NCBI GenBank assembly: GCA_028565715.1
Contig: JAOXYC010216350.1
Coordinates: 1 to 11,125 of the forward strand
Direction: 5' to 3'
Source: Phoronis pallida
Lineage: Eukaryota; Phoronida; Phoronidae
DNA: 11,125 nucleotides
Within the stretch, counting starts at the first letter, position 1; every line of letters begins with the position of its first letter. Both the position numbers and the translations under genes were made by a program. Shown here one piece after another: positions 1 through 7,162 of the stretch. The notes beneath the pieces are model-generated. The model ran no database searches and was not told where the DNA came from. It saw only the letters and a program-made list of their open reading frames with translations.

Positions 1-65
1 AACCTGCCACTGGAGGGCACTGCTGTACAGGCTCCACACTTCCATTTCTTGTTACTTCACCATGT
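1..65 (-). CDS. Possible partial coding exon, 5' edge only
   Basis: On the minus strand a polypyrimidine-rich stretch ending in TTTTGTTTTCTAG (78-66) is followed by a frame with no stop to the window edge. Two of the three frames stop within 12 bases; the open one starts at the second base after the AG, which implies a phase-2 intron. It reads about 21 residues, beginning HGEVTRNGS and ending QCPPVAG. It has one cysteine and an N-G-S glycosylation sequon, which would suit an extracellular domain, but I do not recognise a family. The segment is richer in G+C than the sequence beside it. No matching upstream exon with a phase-2 donor was found in the window. It is too short to be sure: it could be an untranslated exon or chance. 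Confidence 0.35.
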
Positions 66-82
66 CTAGAAAACAAAAAGTA
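66..82 (-). other. Candidate splice acceptor
   Basis: Read on the minus strand, a T-rich tract interrupted by single G and C bases ends in CTAG at 69-66, directly before the open frame at 65-1. The layout fits a metazoan 3' splice site. I did not identify a branch point with confidence. Confidence 0.35.
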
Positions 83-722
83 AAAATGTTATAATTAAAC
101 TATTCCTGAATTGTCAACTTATCAATACCATTTGACCAAAAGTGTTAATTCATATTAACGATGATTACATCTCTTCCAACTTTTTTTCTAATGACAACAT
201 CAATTAGCCCAATTTAATTCACCTGTTTTTTTACTAAGAATTCATTTTTAATTGCTAATCAGCAGGTATTTTATAACCATGAATGATGAAATGATGACAC
301 GTTATTGCTGACGGTGACCTAAATCACAAAGTATTTCCGTGCAAACTCATCTCAGTGCTTTTAAGTACCCAGTGATCTAGATTAAATACAAAATCTAGGT
401 TAAAATTATGCAACTATCTAAGTCAGTTTACACACTGTAAATACATACTACCCACAGATAAGCAATGTCAATGGTAAATGTCTGTTTTGAAATCTTGAAC
501 AATTCATTTTTAGCAAATTATGTTTTTTTGGTTGTAACTGCAGGGACATGAGATAGGTTGTGTTCTGGGTTGTACTAGGCTTTTCATTTATTTTATTGCA
601 ACTTACATATTGTTGAAAATGATAACGATTTTTATTCATAAAATTTTAATGTCTAATTTTGATTAATCCTTCATAAGAGATGCATAATTCTTTAATCACG
701 TGTTTGGTGCCTGAATCTGTTT
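83..722. other. Non-coding stretch, no gene seen
   Basis: This is AT-rich sequence with scattered stops in all frames. A 63-codon frame on the minus strand (639-448) has no domain-like features and is probably chance. A CACGTG E-box lies at 697-702, and a pair of TGATGA motifs near 284-297 has no partner to make a snoRNA. Nothing else stands out. Confidence 0.6.
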
Positions 723-836
723 TGAGGTAGTGATTGTGTAGTTTGGTCTATCATCATGATCATTGAGGAGTTTGGAGACTGGTTCTAACAGACCAAACAA
801 AACACTGTTTAATGTTATCACTTGGTGTTTACCTCA
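723..836 (+). repeat. Nested inverted repeat with let-7-like 5' arm
   Basis: Four consecutive segments on the left side have perfect reverse complements, in mirrored order, on the right: TGAGGTA (723-729) with TACCTCA (830-836), GTGAT (730-734) with ATCAC (817-821), GTGT (736-739) with ACAC (802-805), and GTTTGGTCT (741-749) with AGACCAAAC (790-798). The left arm is thus almost continuously paired, while the right arm carries bulges of about 3, 11 and 8 bases. The loop is 750-789. The left arm (723-743) aligns to the let-7 consensus with one single-base gap and two transitions. The fold is less regular than a normal pre-miRNA. It could be a decayed or divergent miRNA locus, a folded-back repeat or chance. 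Confidence 0.55.
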
Positions 837-920
837 TGTCTGAATGTCAAGGTGCAAGTTAGTACCAACTGATGAATTTGAAAAGACAGAAAAACTTTGA
901 ATTCTAAACCAAAAATGGAA

Positions 921-1005
921 CCCAGGTCTCGTATTTGCTATGAAGGTGTTCTGTCTTGGTATTAAAGAGGTTCCAAAAACTTATTCTGCAAAAAGGAGAC
1001 CTGGG
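921..1005. repeat. 10-bp inverted pair GAGACCTGGG
   Basis: CCCAGGTCTC at 921-930 is the exact reverse complement of GAGACCTGGG at 996-1005, with 65 bases between. Each copy is followed, in its own orientation, by a sequence resembling the tRNA T-arm (GGGTTCCATT on the minus strand, GGGATTGATTCC on the plus strand). This would fit two head-to-head decayed SINE fragments or one folded-back copy. Confidence 0.5.
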
Positions 1006-1020
1006 ATTGATTCCTGGTCA
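957..1020 (+). mobile_element. Possible decayed tRNA-derived SINE head
   Basis: GGATTGATTCC at 1004-1014 differs from the Pol III B-box consensus GGTTCGANTCC at two positions. TGGTATTAAAGAGG at 957-970 resembles an A box, 47 bases upstream, which is within the usual range. The upstream CTGGG and downstream CCTGG could form part of a T stem. No cloverleaf can be rebuilt with confidence, and no conserved body or tail follows. This is tentative. Confidence 0.22.
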
Positions 1021-1233
1021 AGAGTTTGCAAAATTTGAAATTTCTCTTTATATCAAAGTTAACAGTGCTTTGGGCAAGTAGAAAGCAGTTTGCTTTAGTC
1101 TATATTTTCCATTCTGATACAACAATATTGTTTCATCAGGTAATAGGTAAGGTACACATATTCAATAATTGGATTGAGGTTAAATGGCTGCAATTATGTG
1201 ACACAGCATAAGATATGTCAATACTAAAGAACT

Positions 1234-1329
1234 AGGTGAAGTGCATCTTATATGTGAAGTTGTGCATTGCACAATTAATCATATTAATCACACATGTAGT
1301 ACATTTGCTTCCTATGTGAAGTTGTGCAT
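1234..1329 (+). repeat. Repeated TATGTGAAGTTGTGCAT motif and small hairpin
   Basis: A 17-bp sequence, TATGTGAAGTTGTGCAT, occurs exactly at 1251-1267 and 1313-1329, and a shorter relative (GTGAAGTGCAT) lies at about 1236-1246. The first copy runs into a hairpin, TTGTGC-ATT-GCACAA (1260-1274). Between the two copies is ATTAAT-CAT-ATTAAT, itself an inverted repeat. The cluster looks like the remains of a small repeat or a group of protein-binding sites; neither can be shown here. Confidence 0.6.
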
Positions 1330-1391
1330 ATCGCGGTCAATATTTCAATTGCAAAAGAACCCTTGTCATTGTAAACTGTCTACACCATTGT

Positions 1392-1417
1392 TTCATTGGA
1401 AATGCATTTCCAATGAA
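1392..1417. repeat. Perfect 26-bp palindrome
   Basis: The half-site TTCATTGGAAATG (1392-1404) is followed without a spacer by its exact reverse complement (1405-1417). Each arm holds a CCAAT box, facing outward from a central ATGCAT. Perfect symmetry over 13 pairs is unlikely by chance in a window this size and suggests a recent fold-back event or a selected dyad site. Confidence 0.85.
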
Positions 1418-1454
1418 TAAATACTATCAGAGATAATCCAGCAACCACCACAGA

Positions 1455-1490
1455 CCCTCCACCTCCCAAAGGTGAACCCCACCACCCCCC
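1455..1490 (-). other. C-rich tract, potential G-quadruplex on minus strand
   Basis: Four C runs of three or more occur at 1455-1457, 1465-1467, 1477-1480 and 1485-1490, so the minus strand has four G runs with loops of about 7, 9 and 4 bases. One loop is longer than the usual 7-base limit, so this is a possible rather than canonical quadruplex. A further C5 run lies just downstream, near 1509-1513. The plus strand reads proline-rich in one frame (about 1420-1557), but this is low complexity and I do not call it coding. Confidence 0.45.
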
Positions 1491-1789
1491 ATTTTCTAGT
1501 GAACTCTCCCCCTTGCATTTTTCAACCAATTCTTATTGAAGACATAACAATCAGCTGGTGTGACTTCAAATGAATTGTTCTACACCCCCTCCAATGAAAT
1601 GTCTGGTTACCCATGCAGGTGCAAAGAAAACCCTGAAGCTACAGATGACTAAGTTGTTGTGATAAAAGCCAGGTCTATCTCTTAAAACAATATTTACTTG
1701 GATTCAGACTGAGCACTTTGTTGATCAGATCAATCCTTGCTACCTAGATATAATGTATAATCTACAACATCTGGCTGAAAGGCATTATG

Positions 1790-1892
1790 GTAGGCCTACT
1801 AAATACATGACTTGTCAAATTGTCAGTCACATTTCTGGAGTTGGCCTGCATTACCCATTACTTTAACATGCTGGTTAAGTGGTAGGCCTACC
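1790..1892. repeat. Two TAGGCCTA palindromes
   Basis: GTAGGCCTAC at 1790-1799 and GGTAGGCCTACC at 1881-1892 share the core TAGGCCTA, and a half-degenerate copy (TAGGCCTG) lies at 2680-2687. From general knowledge, this palindrome is frequent in several marine animal genomes, where it appears as a dispersed short motif rather than as part of a gene. Confidence 0.6.
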
Positions 1893-2024
1893 TTTAAACC
1901 TAAGCATCCTAGTTCTAAAAAATTGGCTTGGCATGATACACGAAACCATAAGATTACAAACAGGGCAAGAACTCTACCACTCGACAATCAAGCATGACAA
2001 GGCATGTACAGTAAATTTTTCAAG

Positions 2025-2077
2025 CTTAGTCCTAGGCAATGTCAGCGGGTACCTATATAACTTAGTGCCTAGGTAAT
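2025..2077 (+). repeat. 36-bp imperfect direct repeat with CCTAGGCA inverted arms
   Basis: CTTAGTCCTAGGCAAT (2025-2040) recurs as CTTAGTGCCTAGGTAAT (2061-2077), one base longer with a further change. Because CCTAGG is self-complementary, the pair is also an inverted repeat: CCTAGGCA (2031-2038) with TGCCTAGG (2066-2073). The spacer contains GGGTACC and a TATATAA string. I see no transcript evidence that would make this a promoter. Confidence 0.5.
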
Positions 2078-2745
2078 AGACCACTTGCCAGTTTGCAAGC
2101 TGCCATGGGATCAATGCCCGTGCAAATTTTACCCCAAGTTTAATTTCACTGAACATCACTATAATAAATTGCCATCACAGTATTATCTCATTAATTATTT
2201 AAACTTTCCATTAGAGCTCATAAACAAAAATACGGGTAAATCGAGAGCTGGAAAAACAATTTCTCTTCTCAACAAAGTAACAAGACAAATTCCATTACTT
2301 ATACATTTCTAAGATCTGAGTCAGAACTTGCAAAAAAATTTGCTGCAGGCATACTTGGAAATGCTGTAAGAACCGATATCCTCTCTGCATGGTTGCACTT
2401 GTACAGATAAATGAAGTGTTTGAAGTTTCGATACATCTCATCAGCGAACTGCATTCCTTACAAATAACTGTTTGCAGAGTATCAAATATTAATTCATAAC
2501 TCAATGTTAAACAAATACAGCACGTCATAATAAAAGACAGGCCAATACAGCTGATCCAATACCTTTATACAAATCCTGGACCAATTACTCTTTATGTCGC
2601 TGGTTTTTGTATGTTTTCACAAAGAAGTTCAGTCCTGTAACCTATGTCATCCATACTTGGGAGTATAAACGTTATGCAATAGGCCTGGGTAAGAAAGGTG
2701 AAAAGGCTAGAGGAAATGTAAGCAGGGACTACCACAGTCATGTGT
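2078..2745. other. Non-coding stretch, no gene seen
   Basis: Several frames of 75-80 codons exist (2085-2312 plus, 2528-2295 minus, 2834-2592 minus), but none shows a convincing domain or splice context. A GKSRAGKT string in the plus frame at 2235-2258 matches a Walker A pattern but lacks any supporting fold. Confidence 0.55.
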
Positions 2746-2823
2746 AAAACACTATAATTTGAACAACGTTCTAAAAGTTCATTAAAAACACTATAATTTG
2801 AACAACGTTCTAAAATGTCATTA
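2746..2823 (+). repeat. Tandem duplication, two 39-bp units
   Basis: Units at 2746-2784 and 2785-2823 are identical apart from two adjacent substitutions (AGTT versus ATGT near the end of the unit). Each begins AAAACACTATAATTTG and contains AACGTT. The period of 39 is a multiple of three, so the minus-strand frame carries a 13-residue repeat (core LERCSNYSV). That frame has no other coding signs. The near identity suggests a recent local duplication. Confidence 0.9.
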
Positions 2824-3996
2824 AAACGAATCAATCATTTATTGTGAACAACTGTTAAATGAACGTTTTCGAAAAGCATGACTCATTTCAAGCAAACACC
2901 AGATTGTTGCAAATAAAGAAATGTAGGCAGCCCCCATTGAACAAAACAAAATACAAAATATGAATAAATGTTTTGTCCATTAACCTTTGCAGCATTCGAT
3001 GTTACATAACAACTAAAGCTCTAAAGCTAGCAATTTTCAAGTCAAGGAAAGAACCTTCTTTAAATCCATTAAAAACAGAATTAGGTCTAAAAATAATTAA
3101 AACAAGGATTTCCCAGTAAACTGCAAAACAGGAAATCCTACAATGACCAGGTGATGGATGCAAACAGTATTTTATACTGATATCACTTGATGTATTATTT
3201 ATCAGGTATAAATCAATGGTGTACTAATAGCAGATCCCAAGAGAGGACTTGAACATACTACAAACACTTGCTTGCATGGTAGCAATGTAAACAGAGATCA
3301 ATGAACAGCAATTCTAATGGCGGAAAAGGTGTGTTTTATAAACTTTTCAACAAAAATATTGCCCAACTGAACCCTCATCTGCTCGAATCACACCACAGAA
3401 ACTGGGATAGTAACTGGCCAACCGTGGCTTAATGCCCAAAACATGATTTAGTTTTTTACCAATGCACAGGCCACAACCATGTCTCTTGAGGGTCGCAAGA
3501 ATGTTAGTACCATTACCAATATCCATTGTTGTGGTCATTGAGGTAAATTATAGTGCATGCACCCCAGCCACAATTGTATGAAAAACAAGTTTTTGGCCAA
3601 CACTTTGGAAAAGATGATTTACCATCAGAATGTCAACAACCTGTGATTGTGACATATCAATTGGGATCAGACCGCTGTCCTTAAATTTACGAAGAGACTT
3701 AAAACGTATGAAGTAAAAGTAAACCCTGCCGCAGACTGTTGTTAGGTTGAGAAGTCACCAAAATACATGTCTGCCATCTCCTTGAAAATGAACTCCCAGA
3801 TTATGAGTTGATCAAAAGATTATCTTCAACTTTGATAAGATAACCCTTTTGCATGGTGAGATGAAGATTACAATTCACACAGATGATATATGACTAGAAA
3901 TTATAAATCAAACTCCCGAACTCCTGATGTAATTTAACTCTGCTCGAAATCTCATTTTTTGTTTTAGAACATCACCAGTAGGGGTACCATCATTTT
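2824..3996. other. Non-coding stretch with small overlapping frames
   Basis: This stretch is mostly AT-rich. Between about 3300 and 3540, G+C is somewhat higher. A 43-codon plus frame (3301-3432, starting MNSNSNGGKGV) overlaps a 63-codon minus frame (3538-3347). Neither has a recognisable domain, and the minus frame has an in-frame stop just upstream and no acceptor. ATTGAG|GTAAAT at about 3537-3548 resembles a plus-strand splice donor, but no open exon leads into it. Confidence 0.5.
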
Positions 3997-4015
3997 AACA
4001 TAAAAATTTTATGTT
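3997..4015. repeat. 19-bp AT-rich palindrome
   Basis: AACATAAAA (3997-4005) and TTTTATGTT (4007-4015) are exact reverse complements around a single A. It would form a 9-bp stem if extruded, though the loop would need to open further. Confidence 0.75.
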
Positions 4016-4933
4016 CTGTCATTTTTTATGAAAAAAAAATCATACCCGTAGAAATAAATGCTTTGTAATCTATGCATTTTTTAGACTAGAAGTAGATAAG
4101 CCAGACATGTTATAGTACTGATATTAGATCTGCAGACACAAGGGTATTACACTCAAACTGAACATTACAAGTACCTGCAGGCTACCGGATTACAATAAGA
4201 GCGCACAAGTTAAGAAAAACATCCTTCTATACATGGCAAGTGATACCAATTTCCATATTTTATACATTATGGAAAACAAAGTTGTATAGGCAACAACTTG
4301 GCATTGGAGTGTTTCATCTTCTACGCCTAGATGTTTCTTTTGTAGATTATGTGTCTGCATGGCTGCATTTGTTGCATAATGTTTCGGCATTTTGATGAAA
4401 TTATTACAGAAATGTTTTCCGAAAACATGCAAAGTGTGCTTTTTAAAACTGATTTGATATTTTTGAAGACAGAAACACTTGTAACTCGAGTTGCCTAGCT
4501 AACAAACCCATGAACTACCGATACCTTACAGGCTGTAACAAACGAGCCCAAGAAATGATCAGTGATGAAGCCTATATCTGAAAGTACGGCAAAGTTATAA
4601 CCACATGTGAATCTCAAGTTTTCCCTTGAATATGAAAACAAATTCCTATAAACCCATAACTGCAATTTCCAAATCAGTGTTGGATTTCTTTCATGTTTAC
4701 ACCCCAGTTGTTTTGATCAACACATCATCACTTTACTGAGTAAATACCTCAAAAATGCACAATTAAGAGTGGTCTGACCCTCAGAAGAACTCTATCAGAA
4801 TAGTACATCAAAAATAATGAAGCTACTAAGAAAAAGATTTGTGTTTTAGATAAAACTAGAAACACACTTCCATCCTCCTTCTTGACATGTTTTGATTTTT
4901 AAGTTACATTCTATAGTTTAAACACTTAAAGAC
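4016..4933. other. Non-coding stretch, no gene seen
   Basis: Poly-A and poly-T runs and scattered stops fill this stretch. An 80-codon minus frame (4432-4190) has no domain-like features. A 10-bp palindrome, AACTCGAGTT, lies near 4482-4491. Nothing else is supported. Confidence 0.55.
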
Positions 4934-5014
4934 ATGGGGGTCTATAAATGTTCTGAGTCTGCCTGGCAGGATTTAAAATTGGCCGCGCTGACCTCCATGC
5001 GAATCTCGCAGTGA
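4934..5014 (+). other. CpG-bearing block with 26-codon open frame
   Basis: A short frame runs from ATG at 4934 (context GACATGG) to TGA at 5012, beginning MGVYKCSES and ending TSMRISQ. Within it GGCCGCGC and TGCGA-ATC-TCGCA (a 5-bp hairpin at 4998-5010) give five CpGs in under 30 bases, against almost none in the kilobase that follows. CTGCCTGGCAG (4959-4969) is an odd palindrome. GCA|GTGAGT at 5008-5016 also looks like a splice donor. The block may be the end of an exon, part of an inserted repeat or a small ORF; I cannot choose. Confidence 0.25.
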
Positions 5015-5234
5015 GTTACAAAAAAATTTAGACATAACCCCCTCACTAGATTCAACTATCTAGCCTTCGACAGAATGTTACCTAGTTACCAGAGTTCCCA
5101 AAGTACCAGGTTTTGACTTTCACCTGTCATCATGTTTGAACTCATCTTTGGTGGCTCAATCAAAATGGTCAGCTGGTAACACACAATTTGACACAATATA
5201 TTTCTTGATTCTTGACACAAATTGGAATTTAACG

Positions 5235-6026
5235 TCATGATATGTGGATCAGACAAGGAAGACAGATCAACTCACTCAGTTAGATCTTTAGTTGATCATG
5301 GAACCCATAGGCCATGACAAAATTGGCAATTCAGAATTATTCAGACAATTTGTGAATGAATTCTACAATTTAGGGAACATGTCTGCTGTTACAGTGGTCA
5401 TTTCAACCCCTGTAACCTCCAATTTATGTGTAGGGTTGATATCTACATAATCTTAACACCAAACTTACCAAATATAGTCAAAAATATCCCAAATCTGTCT
5501 AGATAAATGTACATGAGGACTCCATAACTTCACAAACTATATCCTGTGTAGTCCATTCAATTCAATGCATGTGTCCAAATCCTATAGTGGATCAGTCCAT
5601 TCTAAACCTCAATAGGGATGACAGGCTAGTCTAAATTCCAATACACAAACTGTGGTCAAACTGAGTGTGACACCCTCAGCTAAACAAACAAGTGATTTTC
5701 CAAGCTAATAAAACACAACTCCTCCTTGTGCTCAAACTAATATTTACTCATCAAAACCCTCAACGAGACAGATAGGTGAGGTCAAATCATCATACCTTTA
5801 ACCCCTGTTTAACCACTAGAATGTGGTTTGACTCAATTATTCATTAGCCCATGTAAACAACAATAGAACACCCTGGGTTGGAAACCTTTATGAATGGTCA
5901 ATTAAAACAGGGGGGTTTAGTAAATGTATTCTGGTCAGTGACTTGTGACATTGTCTGGCAACACTGGTGACTTCCTGACAACAATGTGGTGACAAATTAC
6001 TGTTTAGCAACACCTGGCTAGATTAA
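5235..6026. other. CpG desert, C-over-G skewed, no gene
   Basis: From the CpG at 5233 to that at 6027 I find only one other, at 5764, although the base composition would predict roughly 25-30. TG and CA dinucleotides are abundant. In the middle part C clearly exceeds G on the plus strand, and stops are dense in all frames. This fits a long-methylated, decayed sequence such as an old transposon or a methylated gene body. No terminal repeats or coding remnants were recognised. Confidence 0.6.
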
Positions 6027-6067
6027 CGAGTTATGTCAGAGAATGCCACTCAATGGTTCACCACAAA

Positions 6068-6111
6068 CAAATAATGTCATGGCCTACAGGTAAAAGATGT
6101 GACATTATTTG
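6068..6111 (+). repeat. Hairpin, 12-bp perfect stem
   Basis: CAAATAATGTCA (6068-6079) pairs fully with TGACATTATTTG (6100-6111) across a 20-base loop. The loop size suits an expressed stem-loop, but the stem is too short for a microRNA precursor and does not extend outward. Confidence 0.75.
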
Positions 6112-6315
6112 CGAACAGTCCAAATTATGATTCCTTTTCCGACCTAGAAAAAGTTCAATAAAACTAGCTCAAATCACAACAGAGCGACCATACCAAAATA
6201 TTGAGCAATAGTAATTAATTTTTCCATTTTCCTTTCCCCCTAGCTATGATACCATCTTGTAGTGAACCGAAATAAAAAAATATTGAAAAATGCAAACTTA
6301 TGTATGACTAATGTT

Positions 6316-6359
6316 AACATGTGTGTAAAAAGTGGCATTTTTACATCAATATTCATGTT
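6316..6359 (+). repeat. Two-step hairpin
   Basis: TGTAAAAA (6324-6331) pairs with TTTTTACA (6338-6345) around a GTGGCA loop. An outer AACATG (6316-6321) pairs with CATGTT (6354-6359), with a 2-base and an 8-base bulge between the two stems. Confidence 0.6.
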
Positions 6360-6758
6360 GAGGTTTTGTGGATGTGAGTCATGTAAAAATTTAATTCAAT
6401 AAATTTAAGACATAACACTTTTTCATTTTAGTTTTTAGTAGTTTTCTATAATGTGCAAGTAAAATTCAGCTCATACTCTCCAAGAAGGCTTCGGGTGTCT
6501 TTCCTAATAATAATTCTTTAAACAGATTAGTGTCTTGGGATAAACAATCAATAAATTTGTAATTAAAATGACTTATTCCAACTGAGATGCATATCAATTT
6601 CAGATGAACTGGCATTAGATCAATATCAGAAACAATAATTTGTAAACTGATACACAAGCCTCTCAAAAAAAACGTCGAATTGAGACTAAGCCACAATGTC
6701 ACTGATGACGCAAAGAAACATCTCTTAAATGATAATTATCTGATATGAACATTAATTA

Positions 6759-6796
6759 ATTTTTTATGAAGTAATTTTAATTACTTAATAAAAAAT
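6759..6796. repeat. 38-bp near-perfect AT-rich inverted repeat
   Basis: ATTTTTTAT (6759-6767) pairs with ATAAAAAAT (6788-6796), and AAGTAATT (6769-6776) with AATTACTT (6779-6786), around a TT centre. Seventeen of 18 pairs match; the exception is G6768 opposite A6787. This is the longest fold-back in the window, and its AT content would favour cruciform extrusion. The flanks are also AT-rich, so an origin by slippage or template switching is plausible. Confidence 0.85.
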
Positions 6797-7093
6797 AGTT
6801 AAAACTATTCTGATGTAAATTATGTCTAAAATAAAAATTCTCTGAAACTCTGAACAATTCCTCAAATAATAAAATGACAAATGCACAAAAAATGCGGTTA
6901 TCACCGGATGACACAAACAATAATTACTAAAATGATAAATGCTTTACTAACGAGCAACTGTGAAATAAAGAAAAATCTTTTACCCATGGTGTCACATAAG
7001 AATGAAACAGAATTTTCAAACGAAAGGTCTGAAACTGGATGAAAAGGAGAAGTGTCCATTCCAGTCATCAACACACTCCAGTCAATACAAAAT

Positions 7094-7133
7094 CCCCGGG
7101 ACATCATCTACATTTCAAAAAAAAATGTCGGGG
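7094..7133. repeat. Bulged hairpin CCCC-GACAT
   Basis: CCCC (7094-7097) pairs with GGGG (7130-7133), and GACAT (7100-7104) with ATGTC (7125-7129), leaving a 2-base GG bulge and a 20-base loop containing a long A run. It is markedly more GC-rich than its surroundings. Confidence 0.55.
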
Positions 7134-7154
7134 AAACGTGGAAGTAATTTGGTT

Positions 7155-7162
7155 TGACGTCA
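7155..7162. promoter_or_regulatory. Full CRE palindrome TGACGTCA
   Basis: This is the exact 8-bp consensus bound by CREB/ATF bZIP factors. It retains a CpG in a CpG-poor window. It lies about 48 bases upstream of an ATG opening a 68-codon minus frame (7107-6901). That frame ends in a hydrophobic run (AFIILVIIVCVI) which could be a membrane segment, but AT-rich DNA makes such runs by chance. A functional promoter is not demonstrated. Confidence 0.35.

Noticed and set aside
284-315. TGATGA motifs followed by CTGA, another snoRNA-like pattern
   Set aside because: The boxes are only about 20 bases apart, too short for a C/D snoRNA, and no terminal stem is visible.
448-639. Possible first exon on the minus strand, with a GTAAGT donor near 605-600, joining to the exon at 1-65
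   Set aside because: The donor would be in phase 0, whereas the acceptor at 66 needs phase 2, so the two do not join in frame.
1420-1557. Proline-rich open frame on the plus strand
   Set aside because: It is a consequence of the C-rich tract, is under 50 codons, and has no start or splice signals to define it.
1619-1671. Possible plus-strand exon between CATGCAG and CCAG|GT
   Set aside because: All three frames contain a stop, so it cannot be an internal coding exon.
2235-2258. Walker A-like GKSRAGKT in a plus-strand 75-codon frame
   Set aside because: The pattern is short and common by chance, the rest of the frame has no GTPase or ATPase features, and it stops about 17 codons later with no splice donor in place.
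4190-4432. 80-codon minus-strand frame
   Set aside because: It is among the two longest frames in the window, but has no domain, no acceptor or donor context, and a composition like random AT-rich DNA.
5400-6120. Degenerate repeated TGACA/TGTCA and CTGGCAACACTGG-like strings as a tandem repeat
   Set aside because: The spacing is irregular and the copies are too diverged to define a unit; it may simply reflect CpG decay to TG and CA.
6466-6702. 78-codon minus-strand frame next to the 6901-7107 frame
   Set aside because: There is no recognisable domain, it is separated from the other frame by about 200 bases with stops, and it is rich in residues expected from AT-rich sequence.
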